DNA of 64,000 nt. Origin: Oenanthe sinensis (Eukaryota; Streptophyta; Magnoliopsida; Apiales; Apiaceae). The stretch lies in assembly GCA_028671895.1 (NCBI GenBank), contig JAPMAC010000209.1, positions 20,730,501-20,794,500 of the forward strand, read 5' to 3'. Position numbers and translations under genes: made by a program. Positions 43,659-52,360 of this stretch are shown here, one piece after another; the first letter of the stretch is position 1, and every line of letters starts with the position of its first letter. The notes below the pieces were generated by a model that worked only from the letters and a program-made list of their open reading frames with translations, did not search any database and was not told where the DNA came from.

Positions 43659-44908
43659 TGAAAGGCATAGGTGTACTAACTTGTAACACTTAATTATTTT
43701 GTAACTCAACTAAGTAAAAGATAAAACAACAGCAAAACAAGAGAAACTGAAGAAGCACATGGAATCAATCAACTGAAGAAATGGTAATGATACTTGGTAA
43801 CTACAAGTAACTAATTTGGTTAATCAAGGATGCATAAGTGAGAAGAAGTTCAATCTGAGTATTGCTCATGCCCTAACTTATCTAATGGAGAATCAAATTA
43901 ATGTCAAGGAAGTATCAAGAAGGCCAAAGTGATTTCATGTAATGTATATCAACATCTGGATAATGTAAAGGTTAATCAACAAATGAGAACTGACATTCAG
44001 AAGCAAGAACCCCTACAAGACTAGTCACTTATGAACCAGACCATTGCATCAAGTGTCAGGACATTGGAGGCAAGTTCATGTCAGTAATAGAAGATCTCAT
44101 TTGAATTGAGTGAGGAAAAGAAATTGAAGAAGCTAAGGAAACTTGCTCATAAAGGTTAATTCTCAATTAGTCACTAAAGAAGGTCAACATTGGATGTGTG
44201 CATATTTGCTAAGGCAAATGTCGATCCACAGCAGATCGAGATGCGGATCGAGATTTACAAGTGAAGTAAAACACGGCAAAGGCAAATCTCGATCCAGGCG
44301 ATAGATCAAGATCGAGATCTTCACAGATCAAGATCGAGATCTTCACAGATCGAGATCGAGATCTTCACAGATCGAGATCGAGATCTTCATAGATCGAGAT
44401 CGAGATTCTCCCAGATCGAGATCGAGATGGGTCCAGGCGAAGATCGAGATGCGGGTAGACATGTAACATTTAATGTTCAAGGGACAAGTGGCTTATTGTG
44501 AACGGTTGATCCAGAGTTGTTGTTAAAGTACTTTTTGTTGTCGAAATCCCGATTGGGCCACGTACACAAAAAGGACAAGATCAAGACTACATGACATTAT
44601 AAAAGCAGCACTTTATTTTTTAGTAAAAAAAAAGTATCTCTGTATTTTCAACGATAATTTTTTTAAGAGAGAGCATTTACTGTAAAACAAAAAGTGAGAG
44701 AGAGGATCAGTTGAATCTAGCTTTAATTGCTGTATTTATTGTTCAACTGATCATGATGCTTTTATGAATGTTGTAGCAAATCCATCAATGAATATAATGA
44801 TATATTCTTGAAATTCTGTGTCATCATTTATTACTTGCACATTGTTTATTCTCTTATTTTTGATCAGTTGTATTCACCCCCCCCCTCTACAACACTTTGG
44901 ACCTAACA
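43659..44908 (+). repeat. Element F 5' LTR (1250 bp)
   Basis: It starts TGAAAGGCATAGG and ends GGACCTAACA. Tandem 22-bp units of AGATCGAGATCGAGATCTTC type lie at about 44300-44420. The promoter core has TATAAAAG at 44598-44605, about 145 bp after the repeat cluster. Near the end a run of nine C precedes CTCTACAACACTTTGG. It matches the 3' LTR at 56964-58260. Confidence 0.95.
44210..44452 (+). repeat. GATCGAGAT repeats in F 5' LTR
   Basis: Dense copies of GATCGAGATC words include four full 22-bp units: two with a CAAG variant and two with CGAG. The 3' LTR has two more units of the CGAG type. Confidence 0.93.
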
Positions 44909-44910
44909 AT

Positions 44911-44922
44911 TGGTATCAGAGC
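44911..44922 (+). promoter_or_regulatory. Element F primer binding site
   Basis: TGGTATCAGAGC is the consensus copia primer site complementary to initiator tRNA-Met, two bases after the LTR end. Confidence 0.95.
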
Positions 44923-45408
44923 TCCTGTTAAACACATCTAACAGAGATCCTACTGTGTTGTTTGAGTTGGTTCTTGAAAATCTCAGATCTAATTTCTTTT
45001 TTCTTGAAGTTTGTGCCGAAAGTGTTTATTTGTTTCTTCTTGAAAAAGTCGTAGATCTAAAAAGTTCTGAGTCATGGTGTAAGGAATATTTGTACAAAAT
45101 TCAAAAATACTGTACTTTAAAGCTTTGTGGATTTTCTTGTGGTCAAAACTGGAATCAACTTATTGGCTAAACAAAAAGGACAATTTCGAACTTCTGTCAA
45201 CTAGAAAGTGGACACCTTTTTGTTTGGACTTGAAAAATTGTGGACCCTGCTACTGTTCCTGTGATTAAAACTAACTTGCTTGAATCTTAAGTGCAAATCC
45301 GTTGGATATTAAGTGTTGGATATTTAAAGTGAGATAATTAATTTTTCAAGTAAATACAATTTATTGTAATTTGAAAAGTGTATTATCTTAATTTTAAATT
45401 TTATTAAA
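44923..45408 (+). other. Element F leader
   Basis: This is the untranslated region before gag. The open stretch at 44910-45170 begins with TTG, has no family match, and is repeated verbatim downstream of the 3' LTR. I treat it as leader and not a gene. Confidence 0.7.
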
Positions 45409-47958
45409 ATGGCCGCCGCACACAGATTTAAGATACCTCCGTTTGATTCACAACATTATGACGAATGGACCGGAAGGATGAGAGCTTACCTTGAATCAAT
45501 AAACAAGGTATACTTGAGAATATTGGAAAACGGTCCATACATACCCATGAGAATTGAGCCAGAGCGAATGGAAGGAGGGATACTAATTCCATCCCGGTCT
45601 GTTCCTAAAGAGGAAATGGAGTTTTCAGACGCAGATAAAGAATTGGTTGGTATGGATGCGTCTTTACGCAACGTCATAATTGAATCCCTAAACTCAGAGT
45701 ACTATGTTCAAATAAAGGGATTAAAAACAGCTAAAGCCATGTGGGATAAACTGGCTGTGGTGATGGAGGGAACCGAGGAAGTTAGAGATAATCACAAACG
45801 CATTCTGATATCTGAATATGAATCGTTCAGATGCGAACGAGGAGAAAGCGTAGCGGATGTTTACAAACGTTACAGTAAATTGCTTATCGAGCTGAGTATA
45901 AGAGATAAAGTCTATCCACTAGCAGATTCAAATATCAAGTTTCTATTGAATTTGCCTAAACATCTGGAACACAGGATCACTGCCATTCGAGAGTCAAGAG
46001 ACTTGAAAAATACTTCTTTCGAAAAGCTGTATGGTGTTTTGAAGACCTACGAGCTGGAGCAGGAACAAAATGACAGAAGAAGATCCTACAATAGTGGAGA
46101 AAACAAAGCGGTAAGTGAGTCTGGACTTGTAGCTGAAGAGTCTGCTGTAAAGGCACTTGCAGCTGTCTCATTGAAAACTGCTAATCCTGAAAGGGTGGTA
46201 TTAGACATTGAAGATCCATCCGAAGAAAGTGAGGATGAATACTATACCCTTGAAGAGCTGGACAAATTAGAAGACAAGTCATATGCTTGTATTGCTCGAG
46301 AATTTGCTCATATCAGCTTCAGGAAGCAAAGAAGTGGTAAAGGACGATTTGGTAGTTCTTTCAGCCGAAGAGGCAGCAGTAGAGGCAGAGGCAGTAGTGT
46401 AAGTGGTCGGGGAAGTTACAGTGGCCGAGGTAGCACATCCGGTAGTGGCTACAGACCTAACCTGGTAGACAAGAACAAGTTCAGATGCTACAACTGCAAT
46501 GAATTGGGGCACTTCGCAACAGAGTGCAAGAAGCCCAAGTACGTTCATCCCAAGGAATCCTATGCTGATCTGAAAAAGAAATATGATGCCTTGGTTAGCA
46601 AGCAACAGAAGGGAAGCCGGGCGTATGTTGTGACTGAAGGGAAGGGTTGGGACGAGTCTGATGAAGATGAAGATCAGGAGCTATGCAATTTCGCTTTAAT
46701 GGCAAAATCTTCAGAACAATCAGAGGTACCGATTCTAACCGTAAATGAAATGTCTATTCCTGAGTACCAACATGAATTAGCTGCCATGACTAAAGATATG
46801 TACAATCTCCAACTAAATCTAATTGCTGTTAATGAGGAAAATGCTAAACTCTCCCTTAAGAATAGACTTCTCGAGGCCAGGGTAGAGGAATTAGAATCAG
46901 GAGAAAGTAAAGAAAGGCAGTTAATGAATCAGGTAGACGTTTTAGAACACAAGCTTAAGATTAGGGAAGACCTTAACGAAGAACTTAAAAATGAATTAGC
47001 TGAGCTTAAGATAACATGTCAATCTTTTAAAGAAGCCGCTAATAAAGTTTTTGTAGAAAGGGACATGTACATGAAACTGGCAGGCAAGAGTAAAAATGAA
47101 AAAGTAAACATAGGACTTGACTACACACAGAAAAAGAAAAATAGGGCTGCTGAGTTGTTAGAGCCAGTGTTAGTCAAAGAAAATGTGCCTGAAGTTTTAA
47201 TGGATGTTAGAAAACCTATCTTTAAGCAGTTTGAGCCTAGGACCATAGATCCTGTTGCTACTAAAATTGAACAAGAAATTAAAATTGAAAGAGATTCAGA
47301 AGAAAAAGTAGTAGAACCTACAACTTCCAAGAGAGCGAGTAAGATTGCTTATGCTAAGAGAGGAGTAGGAACCAAGGAGGCTAAGACGGTGTCATATAAA
47401 CAATGGGTAGCAGGGTCAGACCAAATGAAAGCACCTGTAAAGGCAGTTAAAACTGAACCTGCATCTGTATCTACATCTACACGAGCTAGAAAGGCATGCT
47501 ATATCTGTAATCAAACCGATCATTTGTCTTACTATTGCCCGTTCTATGTGGAGGAAGAAAAATCTGTTGGTTGTAATGTCATGCCTGCAACTACTGCTTT
47601 GCCTAACATGCATGCAAATCATGCTAAATGCAATAATCCTAATTGTATGCCATGTGCTGTAAACATCATGCATGCTTATTTTAATTTAATGAATACTGCT
47701 AGTGCATCTGTTGAACATACAACTAGTGGTAGTAAGAAAAAGCATGCGGGGTCAAAGACTAAGACTTCAAGTCCTCCTAAAGTTAGGAGTGACCAGTCTA
47801 CTCCCAAACCTGACAAACCAGTCAAGGTTGACAAGGGAAAAGACAAAGTCAAGATGAATGCCCCTGATGGCAACAAGGCAAAGCCTTCTGTATCTGAAAA
47901 GAAAAAGGAAATTATTGATGCCGGGCCCAAACATCATTGGGTTCCGAAGAACACCTAA
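45409..47958 (+). CDS. Element F Gag, 849 aa
   Basis: The ATG at 45409 has a good context and opens with the copia Gag signature FKIPPFDSQHYDEWTGRMRA. The capsid-like UBN2 domain covers about 20-230 (ESFRCERGESVADVYKRYSK). An acidic segment, then a Gly/Ser/Arg-rich RGSSRGRGSSVSGRGS box (about 318-345), leads to the zinc knuckle CYNCNELGHFATEC (about 360-373). Most copia Gags end soon after, but here a long extension follows. It has a predicted coiled coil (about 460-560), a second CX2CX4HX4C knuckle CYICNQTDHLSYYC (about 697-710), and a cysteine/histidine cluster HANHAKCNNPNCMPC near 730-745, then a Lys/Pro-rich tail. Gag would form the particle and bind RNA. It ends 22 nt inside the annotated pol frame. 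Confidence 0.93.
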   Translation: MAAAHRFKIPPFDSQHYDEWTGRMRAYLESINKVYLRILENGPYIPMRIEPERMEGGILIPSRSVPKEEMEFSDADKELVGMDASLRNVIIESLNSEYYVQIKGLKTAKAMWDKLAVVMEGTEEVRDNHKRILISEYESFRCERGESVADVYKRYSKLLIELSIRDKVYPLADSNIKFLLNLPKHLEHRITAIRESRDLKNTSFEKLYGVLKTYELEQEQNDRRRSYNSGENKAVSESGLVAEESAVKALAAVSLKTANPERVVLDIEDPSEESEDEYYTLEELDKLEDKSYACIAREFAHISFRKQRSGKGRFGSSFSRRGSSRGRGSSVSGRGSYSGRGSTSGSGYRPNLVDKNKFRCYNCNELGHFATECKKPKYVHPKESYADLKKKYDALVSKQQKGSRAYVVTEGKGWDESDEDEDQELCNFALMAKSSEQSEVPILTVNEMSIPEYQHELAAMTKDMYNLQLNLIAVNEENAKLSLKNRLLEARVEELESGESKERQLMNQVDVLEHKLKIREDLNEELKNELAELKITCQSFKEAANKVFVERDMYMKLAGKSKNEKVNIGLDYTQKKKNRAAELLEPVLVKENVPEVLMDVRKPIFKQFEPRTIDPVATKIEQEIKIERDSEEKVVEPTTSKRASKIAYAKRGVGTKEAKTVSYKQWVAGSDQMKAPVKAVKTEPASVSTSTRARKACYICNQTDHLSYYCPFYVEEEKSVGCNVMPATTALPNMHANHAKCNNPNCMPCAVNIMHAYFNLMNTASASVEHTTSGSKKKHAGSKTKTSSPPKVRSDQSTPKPDKPVKVDKGKDKVKMNAPDGNKAKPSVSEKKKEIIDAGPKHHWVPKNT

Positions 47959-50900
47959 TCTTTCTGGATTTGCAGGGCAGTGTACAGGAAAAGAGTAAAG
48001 TCATATGGGTGCTGGACAGTGGAGCATCGAGGCATATGACCGGCAATAAGTCCCTGCTAACAGATTTGGTGTTGAGAGCCGGCTCCGTGGTTACTTTTGG
48101 AGATAACAGCAAAGGTTACACCAGGGGATATGGCAAGATCGTTTGTGGAAATGTTATCATTGAGGATGTGTCTTTTGTGGAAGGATTGCGACATAATCTT
48201 CTCAGCGTTAGTCAGTTCACCGACAGGGGTTTTGACGTCAACTTTGGGAAGCATGATTGTTCGATTCGAAGCAAAAAGGATGGAAGCCTTGCTCTCAAAG
48301 GAGTAAGGAAGTCAAATTTGTTCATAGCTGACATGAATTCTGCTGATCAGGCTGAAGTCACGTGTTTCTACAGCAAGGCTTCTGCTGATGAAAGTTGGCT
48401 ATGGCATAAAAGATTATCTCACCTGAACTTTAAAGCAATGAATAATCTCGTAAGGAGAGAATTGGTGAGAGGGCTGCCGCAGATGGAGTTCACCCCAGAT
48501 GGACTCTGCGAAGCATGTGAGATGGGAAAATCAAAAAGAACCTCGCATAAGGATAAACAAGTGAATAGCATTACCGAGCCCCTACAACTCCTTCACATGG
48601 ATTTGTTTGGACCTGTTAATGTTATGTCAATGTCAAGGAAAAGATATGCGCTGGTAATTGTCGATGACTTTTCCAAATACACATGGGTGAAGTTTGTGAC
48701 ATCGAAAGATGAAGTGCCACATGAGATCATTAGACATGTACTGGTAATTGAAAACGTAGCAAGTCTGACTGTGAAGACTATACGATCCGACAATGGGACA
48801 GAATTCAAGAACTCAGTGTTAATGGATTTCTGCATATCTAAAGGGATCAGACGACAGTATTCAGCACTGAGAACACCACAGCAAAATGGGGTGGTAGAAA
48901 GGAAGAACAGGACACTGGTTGAAGCAGCTAGGACAATGCTGTATGAGTCAAAACTTCCTTTATATTTTTGGGCTGAAGCAGTCAGCACGGCCTGTTATAC
49001 ACAGAACAGAACCCTGATTATAAAGGACCATAATGAGACGCCGTATTACATGATGAATAAACGAAAACCATCTATCAAGTACTTTCATGTATTTGGTGCC
49101 AAATGCTTTGTGTTAAGAGACAATGCACAACTTGGAAAGTTTGATGCCAAAGCAGATGAAGGGGTTTTCATTGGATATTCTCTTGAAGTAGTAGCAGCGT
49201 ACAGGGTGTTTGTGCTTAATGATCGCAAGGTGGTTGAAAGCCTTAATGTCACATTCGACGACTCAAAGCTCCCTTCTATACAAAAAGAAGATAGTGAGCC
49301 CACTTCCCTAAGATTTGAAAATGTGGATATTGATGAAGTGGATACAGTTCCTGAGTCAGTAGTGCAGGGTAGTGATCCAACTATAAATAATGAAATTAAT
49401 CAAGAGTCTAGTGTTTCGCAAACTCAAAACACTAGGGCTGAGGGATCACCTTCCGTCAGATCTGGTACTAACTCAGGGGGAGCAGCTCACTCAGGGGGAG
49501 CCAGTACTAGCTCAAGGGAAGCTAGTGAAAGTGCTTCTAGACTAAGTCACCTTCACTTACAAGATCAAGCTGAATCATCAAGAACATTTGCTAGGGATCG
49601 CACTTGGAACAAGGACCATCCGTTCGAGCTAATTATTGGTGATCTAGAAGCCGGAGTGACTACTAGAAGAAAAGCTAGAGCTGAAATTGCCACTGAGAAT
49701 GAATGTCTATATTCAGTGTTCCTTTCCCAGATGGAACCTAAAGTGGTGGAAGAAGCTCTAGATGACGCTGATTGGGTGATTGCTATGCAAGAGGAACTCA
49801 ATCAGTTTGAAAGGCAGAAGGTGTGGAAGCTGGTACCCAGACCAAAGAATAGATCTGTTGTTGGGACAAAATGGGTATTCAGGAACAAGCTGGATGAAGA
49901 CGGACGTGCAACACGAAATAAAGCTCGCCTGGTTGCTAAGGGTTATACTCAAAGAGAAGGAATTGATTATGATGAAACCTATGCACCAGTAGCAAGGCTA
50001 GAGGCAGTGAGGATGTTCTTGGCATTCGCAACACATCTTGGTTTTAAAGTCTATCAAATGGATGTCAAGAGTGCATTCTTAAATGGTGAACTGGATGAAG
50101 AAGTGTATGTCGAGCAACCTCCCAGGTTTATCGATATCAAATATTGTGATTATGTTTATCGACTCTTCAAATCAGTATATGGCCTTAAGCAGTCTCCGCG
50201 GAAGTGGTATGAAACTCTGTCAGACTTCTTACTAGAAAGTGGTTTTACAAGAGGAGTAATCGACAAGACGCTTTTCTACAAGAAATGCAAGGATGATCTA
50301 ATAATGGTGCAAGTATATGTGGATGACATTATCTTTGGATCTGCAAATGAGAAACTGTGTGCTAAATTCGCTAAGTTAATGCAATCAAGGTATGAGATGA
50401 GCATGATGGGAGAGCTGACGTTCTTTCTGGGCATACAAGTTAGTCAGAAGAAGGACGGAATATTTATCTGCCAGACCAAGTACATTCAGGATCTATTGAA
50501 GAAGTATGGTCTCCAAGATGTATCACAAGCAAAAACTCCTATGGCAACAGCCACGAAGCTTGACGAGGACAAAGCGGGTAAACCTATAGACATCTCAAGC
50601 TATCGAGGTATGATCGGCTCACTTTTGTATTTAACTGCTAGCAGACCTGATATTATGTTCTCTACATGCTTATGTGCAAGGTTCCAAGCGGATCCTAGAG
50701 AGTCACATCTCATAGCCGTAAAGCGTATTTTTAGGTATCTCAAGGGAACATCAAATCTTGGGATTTGGTATCCAAGAGATACAGGGTTTAATCTTGTTGG
50801 CTATTCGGATTCAGATTACGCAGGTTGTAGAATAGATAGGAAGAGCACTTCAGGAAGCTGTCAGTTCCTTGGAAGAAGGTTGGTGTCTTGGCAAAGCAAG

Positions 50901-51260
50901 AAACAACACACAGTATCTACCTCGACAGCTGAAGCAGAATATATTGCTGCTGGAAGCTGTGTGGCCCAGATACTGTGGATGAAGAACCAACTCAAGGACT
51001 ACGGTGTGGAAGTATCTAAGATTCCTATCATGTGTGACAACACAAGTGCTATTGCAATGACCAACAATCCTGTGGATCACTCAAGGACCAAGCACATTGA
51101 CATCAGGTATCATTTTATTAGAGAGCATGTAGAAAATGGAACTGTAGAGTTGCATTTTGTGTCTACTGAACGTCAAATAGCAGATATATTCACTAAACCT
51201 CTAGACGAATCAACATTTTCTAGACTGGTTGGTGAATTGGGGATGCTTAACACCTGTTAG
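47937..51260 (+). CDS. Element F Pol (protease-integrase-RT-RNase H)
   Basis: This is an open frame of about 1107 codons in the -1 frame relative to gag. The frame opens right after a TGA at about 47917 and has no ATG of its own, so it should be made as a Gag-Pol fusion. Protease: WVLDSGASRHMTG (about 25-37). GAG-pre-integrase: ESWLWHKRLSHLNFKAMNNL. Integrase core: LLHMDLFGPVNVM, TIRSDNGTEFKN, RTPQQNGVVERKN (D, D, E all present). RT: GTKWVFRNKLDEDG, KARLVAKGYTQREGIDYDET, YQMDVKSAFLNGELDEEVYV, then catalytic YVDDIIFGS near 793. RNase H: GYSDSDYAGCRIDRKSTSG (about 955) and STSTAEAEYIAAGSCVAQIL. No stop or missing catalytic residue was found. Confidence 0.94.
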   Translation: MGSEEHLIFLDLQGSVQEKSKVIWVLDSGASRHMTGNKSLLTDLVLRAGSVVTFGDNSKGYTRGYGKIVCGNVIIEDVSFVEGLRHNLLSVSQFTDRGFDVNFGKHDCSIRSKKDGSLALKGVRKSNLFIADMNSADQAEVTCFYSKASADESWLWHKRLSHLNFKAMNNLVRRELVRGLPQMEFTPDGLCEACEMGKSKRTSHKDKQVNSITEPLQLLHMDLFGPVNVMSMSRKRYALVIVDDFSKYTWVKFVTSKDEVPHEIIRHVLVIENVASLTVKTIRSDNGTEFKNSVLMDFCISKGIRRQYSALRTPQQNGVVERKNRTLVEAARTMLYESKLPLYFWAEAVSTACYTQNRTLIIKDHNETPYYMMNKRKPSIKYFHVFGAKCFVLRDNAQLGKFDAKADEGVFIGYSLEVVAAYRVFVLNDRKVVESLNVTFDDSKLPSIQKEDSEPTSLRFENVDIDEVDTVPESVVQGSDPTINNEINQESSVSQTQNTRAEGSPSVRSGTNSGGAAHSGGASTSSREASESASRLSHLHLQDQAESSRTFARDRTWNKDHPFELIIGDLEAGVTTRRKARAEIATENECLYSVFLSQMEPKVVEEALDDADWVIAMQEELNQFERQKVWKLVPRPKNRSVVGTKWVFRNKLDEDGRATRNKARLVAKGYTQREGIDYDETYAPVARLEAVRMFLAFATHLGFKVYQMDVKSAFLNGELDEEVYVEQPPRFIDIKYCDYVYRLFKSVYGLKQSPRKWYETLSDFLLESGFTRGVIDKTLFYKKCKDDLIMVQVYVDDIIFGSANEKLCAKFAKLMQSRYEMSMMGELTFFLGIQVSQKKDGIFICQTKYIQDLLKKYGLQDVSQAKTPMATATKLDEDKAGKPIDISSYRGMIGSLLYLTASRPDIMFSTCLCARFQADPRESHLIAVKRIFRYLKGTSNLGIWYPRDTGFNLVGYSDSDYAGCRIDRKSTSGSCQFLGRRLVSWQSKKQHTVSTSTAEAEYIAAGSCVAQILWMKNQLKDYGVEVSKIPIMCDNTSAIAMTNNPVDHSRTKHIDIRYHFIREHVENGTVELHFVSTERQIADIFTKPLDESTFSRLVGELGMLNTC

Positions 51261-52360
51261 TTTTGCTACCTATCTGTTATAATTCAGTTTGTGTACATAT
51301 TATTGTTACTCATGAATATTCATAATTAATAATGTGTACTTAACTTCATAAATGTATGTGTTGCATATCATAAGGAGTTAGAAAGTTTCATGACATTAAT
51401 CTTGTGCTGATCTGTATATCGTTATGGTTAGTGTCTAAATGAAGTAATGAGAAATTTTCTATGGCAAATCTCGATCGATCGACATCCAGATCGACATCGA
51501 GATGTAGATCGAGATGCGGATCGAGATCGACATCAAGATCGACATCGAGATGTAGATCGAGATGCGGATCGAGATCGACATCAAGATCGACATCGAGATG
51601 TAGATCGAGATGCGGATCGAGATCGACATCAAGATCGACATCTAGATGAGGATCGAGATGCGGATCTCGAGATCGAGATGTGACTTGTCTTTTCAGTCAT
51701 TCTTTTTAGGCGTGCAAGTATATATTATAGCATTAAAAAGGCTGTTCATTATTTACATTAACTTTCTTTCTCTCCAAAAGCTTAAGCTCTTCAAATACAC
51801 ACGCGTATACATACATTACATCAAGTTTTCTTGTGATTTTCTTAAAAAAAAATCACTAACTGTTACTTAAAAGCATCAATAACTAAAACGAAACTCTGCT
51901 AAAATTTTGTTTAAAACTGTTGAACTTCTTGTGTTATTTTCACGTCATTACTGTTCTTGCAAATAGTTCTTTAGTTTTATTCTTCATTCAAGTGAGTTTG
52001 TTTTTGTTTCGTGCTTTCTTATTCTTAAGTTCTTTGTGTTCTTGAGCAAAATTAGTTGTGAGTACTACCGGTTAATCCTTAAAGTGCAACTTTACCGCCG
52101 TGTTTGTGGTTTTCTGGAAAAATAATTTATTTTGTAACGGCTGTTCACTTTAATTTTCGAAAACTCAACTGTCAATCATTAGTGGGGAGTTAAGTGGTCA
52201 TTAATGGGCAGTTAATTTGTTTTAATTTGTGTCACTAATTACGTGGGTTAATTAGTGGGGTTCGTGTACGTTTTATTTTGTTTAAATTTAGAACTTGTTC
52301 TCTAAAAATTCCATTGCAAAACCATTTCAGAACATTTCTTTTCTCAAACACAAATTTAAA
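51261..52360 (+). promoter_or_regulatory. Pol-ORF3 spacer of F with possible internal promoter
   Basis: This is a 1.1-kb non-coding spacer. A 48-bp repeat array at 51470-51685 uses the same GATCGAGAT words as the LTR. A TATA-like GTATATATTATAG follows at 51718-51730. The remaining about 630 bp up to the ORF3 ATG would be the 5' UTR. That this is a promoter is inference from the layout parallel to the LTR. Confidence 0.4.
51470..51685 (+). repeat. 48-bp tandem array upstream of ORF3
   Basis: The unit starts CGACATCAAGATCGACATCG and includes AGATGTAGATCGAGATGCGG. About four copies occur, the first and last imperfect. Because 48 is a multiple of three and the unit lacks stops in several frames, it creates repetitive open frames on both strands (for example HRDVDRDADRDRHQDR), which I do not take as genes. 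Confidence 0.93.

Noticed and set aside
44910..45170. 86-codon ORF in the F leader, repeated at 58262-58522
   Set aside because: It starts at TTG overlapping the primer binding site. Its second copy exists because the leader itself is duplicated, not because a gene is.
51459..51683. Repeat-encoded peptides (DR-, SR- and IS-rich) as genes
   Set aside because: Products of a 48-bp stop-free tandem unit open in several frames on both strands.
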